Assembly: GCA_965203375.1 (NCBI GenBank)
Contig: OZ241886.1
Span: 2,170,001-2,234,000 of the forward strand
DNA length: 64,000 nt
Origin: CATQHS01 sp965203375
Lineage (GTDB): Bacteria > Actinomycetota > Acidimicrobiia > Acidimicrobiales > Aldehydirespiratoraceae
Direction of reading: 5' to 3'
Shown here: positions 49,804 to 57,942 of the stretch, in pieces
Numbering within the stretch: the stretch's first letter is position 1
How the letters are laid out: each line of letters opens with the position of its first letter
The notes under the pieces: generated by a model
The model's database searches: none
Told to the model about the DNA's origin: nothing
Seen by the model: only the letters and a program-made list of their open reading frames with translations
Made by a program: the position numbers and the translations under genes

Positions 49804-51339
49804 GTGTCTGACAGCTCGAGCCCGACGCTGGCGGCCACGCAGTCCCAGCGCCCGCCGTTCTACCGAGACGCGGTCGTCGTCAAGTGGCTCACCCAGGTGG
49901 CGACGCTGCTGCTGGTGCTGGGGGCCCTGTTCTTTCTGACCACCCGGGCCGGGCAGGAACTCGAAGCCAAGAACATCCCCACCGGGTTCGACTTCTTGGG
50001 AGTCGACCCCGGCATCGACCTGTCCGAGGGGATCGACACCAACCCCGACACCGGGGGCCGGGCTCTGTGGGTCGGCATGGTCAACACCATCCGGCTGGCC
50101 ATCGGCGGGATCATGGCCGCCACCGCGCTGGGGGTGGTGGTCGGCGTGGGGCGGCTGTCCAAGAACTGGATCGTGTCCAAGCTCTCCAGCCTCTACATCG
50201 AGATGGTGCGCAACGTCCCGCTGCTGGTGCAGATCTTCCTGATCTTCGCGGTGATGACCGCGCTGCCCCGGGCGGTCGAGGACCAAGGCCCGATCCACGG
50301 GTGGATCCACCTGTCCAACAAGGGCCTGTCGGTCCCCCGGGTCTTCGTCGGCGACGGCTTCTACCAATGGCTCATCTTCCTGGGCGCCGGGCTGGTCGCC
50401 GGCCGGTACGCGTCCCGCTGGCGGCACCGGGTCCAGGATCTGTCCGGGCGCGACGCCTATCCGGGGCTGTGGTTCCTGGGCACTGTGGTCGCCTTCGGGC
50501 TGGCCGGCTGGTGGCTCCATCCCGTCTTCGGGTGGCTTAGGCCGGTTTTCGCCGCCGTGGCCGACGCCATCGGCGCGGTGCCGCCCGGGGCGGTCCAGGT
50601 GCTGCTCTCGCTCGGCGCGCTGGCCGCGGCCGGATGGTGGATCAAGCGCTTCGTCGACTCCCACCGCACCCCGGCCGGGCTGGCCAAGCTGACCGACGAC
50701 GACTACTTCCGGATGATCTTCGCCGCCGTCGGCGCCGTCTTGGTCATCGTCGTCGTCTTCGTCGTCTGGCCCGGGCTGGCGAGCTGGCTCGTCAACTCGG
50801 GCCGGGACCTGTTCGAGGTGGTGAGCGACAAGTTCGGCGGCGGCCGCACCGGACCGCCCATCGACGGCATGCGGCCCGACATCGAGAAGCTCGGCAACTT
50901 CCCCAACTACGGGCCGGCCGGGCTCAACTTCACCCTGGCCATGGCCGCGGTGTACTTCGGCGTGGTCCTGTACACGGCCGCCTTCATCGCCGAGATAGTC
51001 CGCGGCGGCATCCTGGCCGTGCCCCGGGGTCAGACCGAGGCGGCCCAGGCCCTGGGGCTGCGCCGGGTGACCATGCTGCGCCGGGTCATCCTGCCCCAGA
51101 CCTTCAGGATCATCCTGCCCCCGTTGGGGAACCAGTACCTCAACCTGACCAAGAACACCTCGCTGGCCATAGCCGTCGGATACAGCGACCTGGCCCAGGT
51201 GGGCCAGACGCTGTTCTCCCAGACCGGCAAGTCGATCGAGATCTTCTCCATCTGGATGCTGTTCTACCTGGCCTGCTCGCTGACCATCTCCGCGGTGGTC
51301 AACTGGTTCAACGTCCGCCTGCGGCTGGTGGAGCGATGA
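49804..51339 (+). CDS. aapQ: Amino-acid ABC transporter permease AapQ
   Basis: 511-residue inner-membrane permease of the polar amino-acid uptake family. The C-terminal transporter segment carries the EAA loop (RGQTEAAQALGLRRVTMLRR then PPLGNQYLNLTKNTSLA). The N-terminal half has the MVRNVPLLVQIFLIF segment shared by AapQ/BztB. A long internal extra region (about 185-345, several helices) makes it longer than typical AapQ (about 400). GTG 49804. It lies between aapJ and aapM; its stop region is echoed 36 bp on. Confidence 0.92.
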   Translation: MSDSSSPTLAATQSQRPPFYRDAVVVKWLTQVATLLLVLGALFFLTTRAGQELEAKNIPTGFDFLGVDPGIDLSEGIDTNPDTGGRALWVGMVNTIRLAIGGIMAATALGVVVGVGRLSKNWIVSKLSSLYIEMVRNVPLLVQIFLIFAVMTALPRAVEDQGPIHGWIHLSNKGLSVPRVFVGDGFYQWLIFLGAGLVAGRYASRWRHRVQDLSGRDAYPGLWFLGTVVAFGLAGWWLHPVFGWLRPVFAAVADAIGAVPPGAVQVLLSLGALAAAGWWIKRFVDSHRTPAGLAKLTDDDYFRMIFAAVGAVLVIVVVFVVWPGLASWLVNSGRDLFEVVSDKFGGGRTGPPIDGMRPDIEKLGNFPNYGPAGLNFTLAMAAVYFGVVLYTAAFIAEIVRGGILAVPRGQTEAAQALGLRRVTMLRRVILPQTFRIILPPLGNQYLNLTKNTSLAIAVGYSDLAQVGQTLFSQTGKSIEIFSIWMLFYLACSLTISAVVNWFNVRLRLVER

Positions 51340-51386
51340 CGCGGCGACCCCGTATGGGACTGGCGGGAGCGATGACGCGGCGACCG
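51331..51386 (+). repeat. 36-bp echo of the aapQ stop
   Basis: GAGCGATGACGCGGCGACC starts at 51331 (contains the aapQ TGA) and 51367. Confidence 0.85.
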
Positions 51387-51405
51387 GGATTGGCGGGGCG
51401 CTGAG

Positions 51406-53352
51406 ATGGCCGAGATGAGCGAGCCCCCCCACTTCGGGATCGAGCGCCACGACCCCGAGGGGTTCGGCCTCACCGCGGCGGCCGACACGGGGCCGCCGGA
51501 CGAGCCGAGCCTGCCGGTGGGGGAGTGGCTGCGCAAGAACCTGTTCTCCACCCCGTTCAACACCGCGCTGACGCTGGTGTTCACCGTCCTGTCCCTGGCC
51601 GGGCTGCGGGGGCTGCTGAACTTCGCCTTCAGCGAGGAGCGCAACTGGGACGCGGTGCGGATCAACCTGCGCCTGCTGTTCACCCAGGCCTACCCCGAGG
51701 AGCAGTACACCCGGGTCTGGGTGTCGGTGGGCATCGTCGTGGCCCTGGCCGGGCTGACGCTGGGCCTGTGGGCCAGACTGAGGGGGGTGCCCGTGGCCCG
51801 CCTGGCCATGTGGTCGATGACCGCGGGCGGCCTCATCGCCCTGGGCACGGTGCTGCGCGAGCCGTCGGCCCTCACCGGCCCCGACGGCGGCCCGCTGCTC
51901 GACGCGGCCGGGGGCGTGATCCGCGAGTCCTTCGGCGCGGCCATGGCCGACCGCATCTGGTGGTGGCTGGCCGCCGCCGTCCTGTTCGGCGTCGGGGCCG
52001 GGCTGTGGCGGGGGTTCGAGGACGAGCGCCGCCGCCACACCTACGTGCCGACCATCCCGCTGGTCTTCGGGTCCCTGGGGCTGGTGGTGGCCGCCCTCTG
52101 GCTCTACCGGTGGGGCCACTACGCCTTCACCAGCGACGCCGGCTTCGTGTACCAGCCGGGCCGCAGCGCGGCCTTCTCCACCAAGCTGCCCTGGACGGTC
52201 ATGTGGCTGGTGCTGATGGCGGGCTGGGCGGCCGGTCGGCTGGGCCGGGACGCCCCGGCGGCGCCCCGCCTCAAGGTCCTGATCAACCTGGCCTGGCTGC
52301 TCAGCCCCTTCATCCTGTTCTGGGTGGTGCTGCGGGACCCCGCCATCGACTGGGCCCACGTCTGGTCCACCGACCTGCCCATGGCCATCGGCTTCGTGGT
52401 CGGGGGCGGGGCCGTGCTCTACGGGCTGACCCGGCCCGGGCTGGGCGAGGCCGGCCGGGTCATAGCGGTGGGGCTGCTGGCCTTCGCCGGGTTCAACTGG
52501 GTGGCCGCCTTCGCGGGCTGGTACCCGATGCTGCAGAAGGCCCGCTTCGGATTCCTGCTGCTGGCCCTGGCCGCCCTGCTGGCCCCCAACTTCACCGGCG
52601 AGCGGGCCCAGCGGCTCCGCCTGGTCTGGGGCTGGGTCGGGGCCATGGTCGTGTTCCACTACCTGGTGACCATGGCCAACACCGCCTCCACCCTCGACAC
52701 CCCGACCTCGGAGTTCCTCGGCGGGTTCAGCGTCACCCTGTTCGTGGCCGTCTTCACGCTGGTCTTCTCGTTCCCCATGGGCGTGCTGCTGGCGCTGGGC
52801 CGCACCTCGAAGCTGCCCATCTTCCGGGTGCTGTCCACCGCCTACATAGAGGCGATGAGGGGCATCCCCCTCATCACCGTGCTCTTCTTCTTCGCCAACA
52901 TGCTCAACCTGTTCCTGCCCTCGAACATGGAGCTGGGGTCGGTGGCCGCGGTGACGGTGGGCTTCTCGCTGTTCTCCGCCGCCTACCTGGCCGAGAACGT
53001 GCGGGGCGGCCTGCAGGCCGTGAGGCGGAGCCAGTACGAGGCCTCCGACGCGGTGGGGCTGACCACCGTCCAGCGGACCATGTTCATCGTGCTGCCCCAG
53101 GGTCTGCGGGTGTCGATCCCGCCGCTGGTGGGCCAGGTCATCGCCACCTTCAAGGAGACCTCGCTGCTGGCCGTCATCGGCATCTTCGACTTCCTGTTCC
53201 TGGCCAACCGGGCCATCCCCAGCCAGTCGGAGTTCCTCGGGGTGAAGCGGGAGGGTCTGCTGTTCGTGTCCATCGTCTACTGGGTCTTCGCCTTCTCCAT
53301 GTCGAAGTACAGCCAGCGCCTTGAGCGCAGGCTCGGGGTGGGGGAGCGATGA
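51406..53352 (+). CDS. aapM: Amino-acid ABC transporter permease AapM
   Basis: 648 residues, about 250 more than usual AapM. The C-terminal 230 residues are the typical permease: FSFPMGVLLALGRTSKLPIF, IEAMRGIPLITVLFFFANM and the EAA loop SQYEASDAVGLTTVQRTMF, ending in PPLVGQVIATFKETSLLAVIG. Between about residues 90 and 400 several extra membrane helices with Trp/Ala/Gly-rich loops form an insertion like that in AapQ. ATG 51406 (MAEMSEPP); the ATG three codons later is an alternative. It pairs with AapQ to form the pore. Confidence 0.91.
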   Translation: MAEMSEPPHFGIERHDPEGFGLTAAADTGPPDEPSLPVGEWLRKNLFSTPFNTALTLVFTVLSLAGLRGLLNFAFSEERNWDAVRINLRLLFTQAYPEEQYTRVWVSVGIVVALAGLTLGLWARLRGVPVARLAMWSMTAGGLIALGTVLREPSALTGPDGGPLLDAAGGVIRESFGAAMADRIWWWLAAAVLFGVGAGLWRGFEDERRRHTYVPTIPLVFGSLGLVVAALWLYRWGHYAFTSDAGFVYQPGRSAAFSTKLPWTVMWLVLMAGWAAGRLGRDAPAAPRLKVLINLAWLLSPFILFWVVLRDPAIDWAHVWSTDLPMAIGFVVGGGAVLYGLTRPGLGEAGRVIAVGLLAFAGFNWVAAFAGWYPMLQKARFGFLLLALAALLAPNFTGERAQRLRLVWGWVGAMVVFHYLVTMANTASTLDTPTSEFLGGFSVTLFVAVFTLVFSFPMGVLLALGRTSKLPIFRVLSTAYIEAMRGIPLITVLFFFANMLNLFLPSNMELGSVAAVTVGFSLFSAAYLAENVRGGLQAVRRSQYEASDAVGLTTVQRTMFIVLPQGLRVSIPPLVGQVIATFKETSLLAVIGIFDFLFLANRAIPSQSEFLGVKREGLLFVSIVYWVFAFSMSKYSQRLERRLGVGER

Positions 53353-53356
53353 CCGC

Positions 53357-53432
53357 GGGGAGGCAACCATGACCGCCGCCGATGCCCGGCGGCCGTCTCA
53401 ACCGGGAGGGCAACCATGACCGCCGCCGATGC
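53357..53432 (+). repeat. 47-bp echo of the aapP start
   Basis: A near-identical block including ribosome site, CAACCATGACC and the first codons starts at 53357 and 53404. The first ATG (53369) opens a 16-codon ORF whose TGA overlaps the true ATG (53416). Confidence 0.9.
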
Positions 53433-54189
53433 CGGGGGCCTGGCCTCTGAAGAGACCAGGCCCGACATGATCGTCTGCGAGGGCGTGAGCAAGTGGTTCG
53501 GCGACTTCCAGGCCCTCGACGGGGTCACCGCCACCATCGCCGAGCGGGAGGTGGTGGTGGTGCTGGGGCCGTCCGGCTCGGGCAAGTCCACCTGGATCCG
53601 CTGCATCAACCACCTGGAGCACCACCAGGAGGGCCGCATCGTGGTGGACGGGGTGGAGCTCACCAACGACCTGCGCAACATCGAGCAGATCCGATCCGAG
53701 GTGGGGATGGTCTTCCAGCAGTTCAACCTGTTCCCGCACCTCACCGTGCTGGGCAACATCACCCTGGCCCCCATCTGGGTGCGCAAGAAGCCCCGCCGGG
53801 AGGCCGAGGAGGCGGCCCGGGCCCTGCTGGAGCGGGTCGGCATCCCCGAGCAGGCCGACAAGTACCCCGGCCAGCTCTCGGGCGGCCAGCAGCAGCGGGT
53901 GGCCATCGCCCGGGCCCTGGCCATGGACCCGCGGGTCATGCTCTTCGACGAGCCCACCTCGGCTTTGGACCCCGAGATGATCAAAGAGGTGCTCGACGTC
54001 ATGAAGGAACTGGCCCGCTCGGGCATGACCATGATGGTGGTGACCCATGAGATGGGGTTCGCCCGGGAGGTGGCGGATCGGGTGGTTTTCATGGAGGAGG
54101 GCCAAGTGGTGGAGATCGGCACCCCCGAGCACTTCTTCACCAACCCGACCGAGGATCGCACCAAGCAGTTCCTTTCCCAGATTCTCTGA
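53416..54189 (+). CDS. aapP: Amino-acid ABC transporter ATP-binding protein
   Basis: 257-residue ATPase that powers AapQ/AapM. Motifs: Walker A GPSGSGKST, Q loop MVFQQFNLFPHLTV, signature LSGGQQQRVAIARAL, Walker B VMLFDEPTSALDPEM and switch VTHEMGFAREVADRV. Length and motif spacing are those of the polar amino-acid (GlnQ/AapP) group. ATG 53416 is the second of two echoed starts and the one that opens the full frame. Confidence 0.95.
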   Translation: MTAADAGGLASEETRPDMIVCEGVSKWFGDFQALDGVTATIAEREVVVVLGPSGSGKSTWIRCINHLEHHQEGRIVVDGVELTNDLRNIEQIRSEVGMVFQQFNLFPHLTVLGNITLAPIWVRKKPRREAEEAARALLERVGIPEQADKYPGQLSGGQQQRVAIARALAMDPRVMLFDEPTSALDPEMIKEVLDVMKELARSGMTMMVVTHEMGFAREVADRVVFMEEGQVVEIGTPEHFFTNPTEDRTKQFLSQIL

Positions 54190-54213
54190 CGGGTTTCTTT
54201 AGCGATTGCTTTG

Positions 54214-54372
54214 TCCGGCCGGCGGGTCCTGTCACGAAAGTGCTCGTGTCCTCCGGCCGGCGGGTCCTGTCACGAAAGTGCTCGTGTCCTCCGGCCGGCG
54301 GGTCCTGTCACGAAAGTGCTCGTGTCCTCCGGCCGGCGGGTCCTGTCACGAAAGTGCTCGTGTCCTCCGGCC
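54214..54372 (+). repeat. 38-bp tandem array, four units plus the head of a fifth
   Basis: Units start at 54214, 54252, 54290, 54328 and 54366 with TCCGGCCGGCGGGTCCTGTC, followed by ACGAAAGTGCTCGTGTCC in the first four. The fifth head runs into the palindromic element, showing the array is an amplified left flank. There are no spacers, so this is not CRISPR. Confidence 0.95.
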
Positions 54373-54447
54373 GGCGGGTCCTGTCACGGGCGCGGTTTTG
54401 CCGCGGGGCGGCAAAACCTTGCCCCCGTGCCACCCACCGGCCTAGCG
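54366..54447 (+). repeat. Dispersed palindromic element, copy 3
   Basis: GGTTTTGCCGC at 54394-54404 and its complement at 54408-54418 surround a GGG loop. The outer pair is CACGGG (54385-54390)/CCCGTG (54424-54429). Its right flank (GTGCCACCCACCGGCCTAGCG) is identical to copy 2. Confidence 0.88.
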
Positions 54448-54484
54448 CGTCTTGCTTGGTGCGCGGCCAGCCGACGGGGGGCGG

Positions 54485-54490
54485 TAGGGT
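54485..54490 (+). promoter_or_regulatory. -10 box of dop (leaderless)
   Basis: TAGGGT ends 6 nt before GTG 54497, placing the transcript start at or next to that codon. Confidence 0.5.
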
Positions 54491-54496
54491 CCGCGG

Positions 54497-56008
54497 GTGA
54501 TGGCTGTTCCTAAGGTTTTGGGGATTGAGACTGAGTTCGGGGTGGCTCATCGGGGGGCTGATGAGGCCAATCCGATTGCTGCTTCTTCGCTGCTTATCAA
54601 TGCCTATCTGGCTCGGTGCGGGCATGTGGCGGACTCGGGGGCGGGGGCGGTGGGGTGGGACTTCATCGACGAGTCTCCCGGCAACGACGCCCGGGGGTTC
54701 ACTCCGGCCGGGGCCATGGCCCCCGAGGTGGAGACCCACCTGGTGAACGCGGTGCTCACCAACGGGGCCCGCTATTACGTCGACCACGCCCACCCCGAGC
54801 TGTCCAGCCCCGAGTGCGCCGACGCCCGCACCGCGGTGGTCTACGACCGGGCCGCCGAGCTGATCGCGCAGTCCTCCATGAGCGCGGCCTCGTCGCTGCT
54901 GCCCGACGGCGAGGACGTGGTGCTCTACAAGAACAACTCCGACGGCAAGGGCAACAGCTACGGCTGCCACGAGAACTACCTGATGGACCGGGCCACGCCG
55001 TTCTCCCGCATCGCCACCTGGGCCACCGCCCACTTCGTCACCCGCCAGATCTACACCGGCGCGGGCAAGGTGGGCAGCGAGGCCCCCGGTGCCCGCCTCG
55101 ACGACGTCGCCTACCAGCTCACCCAGCGGGCCGACTTCTTCGAGGAGGAGATCGGCCTGGAGACCACCCTCAAGCGGCCCATCGTCAACACCCGCGACGA
55201 GCCCCACGCCGACGCGGCCAAGTACCGCCGCCTGCACGTGATCGTCGGCGACGCCAACATGTCCCAGACCGCCACCTTCCTGAAGGTCGGGGCCACCGCC
55301 GCGGTGCTGGCCCTGGTGGAGGACGACGCCCTGCCCCGGGAGCTGCGCTTCGCCGCGCCGGTGGCGGCGCTGCGCCAGGTCAGCCGGGACCTGACCCTGT
55401 CCGAGCCGCTCCGGCTCGACGACGGCCGCACCGTCACCGCCCTGGAGGTCCAGTGGGAGCTGCTGGGCTGCTGCCGCAAGTACGTGGAGGCCAACGGCCC
55501 GGCCAACACCGGCGGGGAGGCCACCTACGAGGTCCTGGACCGGTGGGAGGCGGTGCTGGCCGCCCTGGAAGACGACCCGATGGAGCTGGCCCACCAGCTC
55601 GACTGGGTGGCCAAGTACCGCCTGCTGGAGGCTTACCGCGGCCGCCACGGGCTCGACTGGGACAGCGACCGCCTCCGGGCCATGGCCATCCAGTACCACG
55701 ACCTGCGCCCGGAGCGGTCGCTGGCCGACCGGGTGGGCCTGGAGAGGATGGTCGACGACGCCGAGGCGGCCCGGGCGGTCGGCGAACCGCCCTGCGACAC
55801 CCGGGCCTTCTTCCGGGGCCGGTGCCTGCAGAGCTTCGCCTCCGACGTGGTGGCGGCCAACTGGGACTCCATCGTGTTCGACGCGGGGGCCGACACGCTG
55901 CGCCGGGTGCCGATGATGGAGCCGATGCGGGGCACCCGCGACCACGTCGGCACCTTGTTCGACGACTGCGCGTCCGTGGCCGAGTTGCTGCGCCGGTTGG
56001 GCGCCTAG
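54497..56008 (+). CDS. dop: Pup deamidase/depupylase
   Basis: Removes Pup from substrates and, where Pup ends in Gln, deamidates it. 503 residues of the carboxylate-amine ligase fold. GIETEFGV opens the protein, then comes the Dop loop (about 20-60) that PafA lacks, then SSPECADARTAVVYDRAAE, NNSDGKGNSYGCHENYL and NTRDEPHADAAKYRRLHVI. GTG 54497 is favoured by the -10 spacing; ATG 54500 follows directly. The first 45 codons are T-rich (GCT, GTT, CTT) compared with the rest, next to the repeat cluster. Pup follows 76 bp later. Confidence 0.95.
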   Translation: MMAVPKVLGIETEFGVAHRGADEANPIAASSLLINAYLARCGHVADSGAGAVGWDFIDESPGNDARGFTPAGAMAPEVETHLVNAVLTNGARYYVDHAHPELSSPECADARTAVVYDRAAELIAQSSMSAASSLLPDGEDVVLYKNNSDGKGNSYGCHENYLMDRATPFSRIATWATAHFVTRQIYTGAGKVGSEAPGARLDDVAYQLTQRADFFEEEIGLETTLKRPIVNTRDEPHADAAKYRRLHVIVGDANMSQTATFLKVGATAAVLALVEDDALPRELRFAAPVAALRQVSRDLTLSEPLRLDDGRTVTALEVQWELLGCCRKYVEANGPANTGGEATYEVLDRWEAVLAALEDDPMELAHQLDWVAKYRLLEAYRGRHGLDWDSDRLRAMAIQYHDLRPERSLADRVGLERMVDDAEAARAVGEPPCDTRAFFRGRCLQSFASDVVAANWDSIVFDAGADTLRRVPMMEPMRGTRDHVGTLFDDCASVAELLRRLGA

Positions 56009-56084
56009 GCTCTGCCCCGGTCGGGCAGCGGCATCTCGGCGCGGCGTCCGACCGCCGACATCTGAAATCGAGAGGTGACCGACC

Positions 56085-56276
56085 GTGGCGGAACGATCCC
56101 AGATTCGCAAGCCCGCTCCCTCCGAGAGGGCCGCTGACGTCGAGGAGGCCCCTGCCGGGTCTGACGGCGCCAAGGTCAAGGCCGAGCTGGACGACCTGCT
56201 CGACGAGATCGACGAAGTGCTGGAGGCCAACGCCGAGGAGTTCGTCAAGAGCTACATCCAAAAGGGCGGCGAGTGA
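56085..56276 (+). CDS. pup: Prokaryotic ubiquitin-like protein Pup
   Basis: 63-residue disordered tag ligated through its C-terminal glutamate to lysines of proteins bound for the proteasome. The C-terminal helix segment DLLDEIDEVLEANAEEFVKS binds the Mpa coiled coil. The protein ends YIQKGGE, so it is encoded with glutamate and needs no deamidation. GTG 56085 follows GAGAGGTGA. The stop overlaps prcB (GTGA). Confidence 0.97.
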   Translation: MAERSQIRKPAPSERAADVEEAPAGSDGAKVKAELDDLLDEIDEVLEANAEEFVKSYIQKGGE

Positions 56277-57163
56277 CCCTCCCCGTATTCGGCGCCGGCG
56301 ACGACCCCGGCCCCGACTTCGCCGCCCTGCTGCGCCGCACCGGCCGGGCCGGGCCGGCGACGCTGCCCGGCCCGCTCCCCGGAGGGCCCGGCCCGCTCCC
56401 CGGAGGGCAAGGCCCGCTCTCCGGTGCAAGCCCGCTCCCCAGAGCGGAGGGCTCGCTCCACGGCGCCGAGATCCGCCACGGCACCACCTGTTTGGCCGTC
56501 CGCTGCGCCGACGGGGTGGTCATGGCCGGCGACCGGCGGGTCACCTCGGGCAACCTCATAAGCCACCACGCCATAGAGAAGGTCTTCCCCGCCGACCGCT
56601 ACTCGGGGGTGGCCATAGCCGGCGCGGCCGGCCCGGCCACCGAGATGGTGCGGCTCTTCCAGCTCCAGCTCGAGCACTACGAGAAGGTGGAGGGCACTCC
56701 CATCAGCCTGGAGGGCAAGGCCAACCAGCTCGGCCAGATGATCCGGGGCAACCTGCCCGCGGCCATGCAGGGCCTGGCCGTGGTGCCCATCTTCGCCGGG
56801 TACGACCCGGCCGAGGGCCGAGGCCGCATCTTCGAGTACGACGTCACCGGCGGCCGCTACGAGGAGAAGGACTACGCCGCCACCGGCTCCGGCGCCCTGC
56901 ACGCCGGCACGGTCGTCAAGCTGGGCCTGAGGGAGGGCATGGAGGAGGGGCCGGTGGTCGATCTGGCCCTGGAGGCCATGGCGGTGGCGGCCGAGGAGGA
57001 CGCGGCCACCGGCGGGCCCGACCCGCTGAGGGGCATATACCCGGTGGTGGCCGTCATCGGCGCCGAGGGCTACTCGCGGCTCGACGACGACGATCTCCGC
57101 CGCCGCAGCGACGATCTGATGAGCCGCCGGCGCCGCCCGGCCGCGGGGGAGGGGGCCGCGTAA
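56273..57163 (+). CDS. prcB: Proteasome beta subunit (precursor)
   Basis: Catalytic subunit of the 20S proteasome, 296 residues. The propeptide is cleaved before Thr71 (RHG/TTCLAV), the N-terminal nucleophile. AGDRRVTSG carries the catalytic Asp and EKVF the Lys. Residues about 31-60 of the propeptide are a GPLPGG(P/Q) heptad-type repeat from 21-nt units, not seen in the mycobacterial propeptide. GTG 56273 overlaps the pup stop, and the TAA overlaps the prcA start by one base. Confidence 0.96.
   Translation: MTLPVFGAGDDPGPDFAALLRRTGRAGPATLPGPLPGGPGPLPGGQGPLSGASPLPRAEGSLHGAEIRHGTTCLAVRCADGVVMAGDRRVTSGNLISHHAIEKVFPADRYSGVAIAGAAGPATEMVRLFQLQLEHYEKVEGTPISLEGKANQLGQMIRGNLPAAMQGLAVVPIFAGYDPAEGRGRIFEYDVTGGRYEEKDYAATGSGALHAGTVVKLGLREGMEEGPVVDLALEAMAVAAEEDAATGGPDPLRGIYPVVAVIGAEGYSRLDDDDLRRRSDDLMSRRRRPAAGEGAA
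56369..56440 (+). repeat. 21-bp in-frame repeats in the prcB propeptide
   Basis: GGCCCGCTCCCCGGAGGG-type units start at 56369, 56390 and 56411, with a diverged fourth at 56429. Confidence 0.8.
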
Positions 57164-57855
57164 TGACCATGCCCTTCTACGTGGCGCCGGAGCAGATGAT
57201 GAAGGACCGGGCCGACTACGCCCGCAAGGGCATCGCCAAGGGCCGCAGCCTCATCGGCTTCCGCTACGACGACGGCATCGCCATCGTGGCCGAGAACACC
57301 TCGGCCAGCCTGCGCAAGGTGAGCGAGATCTACGACCGCATCGCCTTCGCCGGGGTGGGCAAGTACAACGAGTTCGACCAGCTCCGCATCGCCGGGGTCC
57401 GCCACGCCGACCTCAAGGGGTTCAACTTCAGCCGGTCCGACGTGGACGCCCGCAGCCTGGCCAACGCCTACGCCCAAAGCCTGGGGCAGGTGTTCACCCA
57501 CGAGCTAAAGCCCATGGAGGTGGAGATCCTGGTGGCCGAGGTGGGCGCCGACCCCGAGGGCGGCGGCGACCAGCTCTTCCACATCCTCTACGACGGCACC
57601 GTCATGGACAAGGACCGCTGGGTGGTGCTGGGCGGCGAGACCGAGGCCATCTCGGAGCGCTTCGAGCCGGCCGCCACCGGGCCGGTCCCGTCGCTGGAGT
57701 CGGGGGTGCGCACCGCGGTGGCGGCCCTGGCCGGGCCCGACCGCACGCTGGGGGCCGCCGACTTGGAGGCGGCGGTGCTGGCCCGCAGCCGCGGCCGCCG
57801 CACCTTCAGCCGCATCGACGACCCGGACATGGCCGCCATCCTGACCGACGGGTAA
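57163..57855 (+). CDS. prcA: Proteasome alpha subunit
   Basis: Forms the outer gated rings of the 20S proteasome; 230 residues. FYVAPEQMMKDRADYARKGI and GRSLIGFRYDDGIAIVAENT align with the actinobacterial alpha N-terminus, followed by KVSEIYDRIAFAGVGKYNEFD and LANAYAQSLGQVFTHELKPME. No N-terminal Thr nucleophile, as expected. ATG 57163 shares its A with the prcB TAA; MPFY at 57169 is an equally good start. Confidence 0.96.
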   Translation: MTMPFYVAPEQMMKDRADYARKGIAKGRSLIGFRYDDGIAIVAENTSASLRKVSEIYDRIAFAGVGKYNEFDQLRIAGVRHADLKGFNFSRSDVDARSLANAYAQSLGQVFTHELKPMEVEILVAEVGADPEGGGDQLFHILYDGTVMDKDRWVVLGGETEAISERFEPAATGPVPSLESGVRTAVAALAGPDRTLGAADLEAAVLARSRGRRTFSRIDDPDMAAILTDG

Positions 57856-57902
57856 GAGAAGCCGCCCGCGCCACCGGCGAGAGGCGCCGACTCGCCCGGA
57901 GC

Positions 57903-57908
57903 TACCGT
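57903..57908 (+). promoter_or_regulatory. -10 box of the khtT-khtU pair
   Basis: TACCGT 34 nt before GTG 57943, with a GGAAGGAG ribosome site in between. The pair may therefore be transcribed apart from the proteasome operon. Confidence 0.4.
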
Positions 57909-57942
57909 TTTCGGCATCGCCACCTGTCGGAAGGAGCGCGCG

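Larger units (their letters stand above)
54190..54496. other. Repeat-filled gap between aapP and dop
   Basis: No gene is seen in 307 bp. It consists of the 38-bp tandem array, palindromic element copy 3 and the dop promoter. Confidence 0.7.

Noticed and set aside
49681..53370. 1229-codon minus-strand frame opposite aapQ and aapM
   Set aside because: Antisense shadow made of Gly/Gln/His/Pro runs; the plus strand encodes two clear permeases.
54214..54372. Possible CRISPR array
   Set aside because: The 38-bp units are directly adjacent with no unique spacers and no cas genes nearby.
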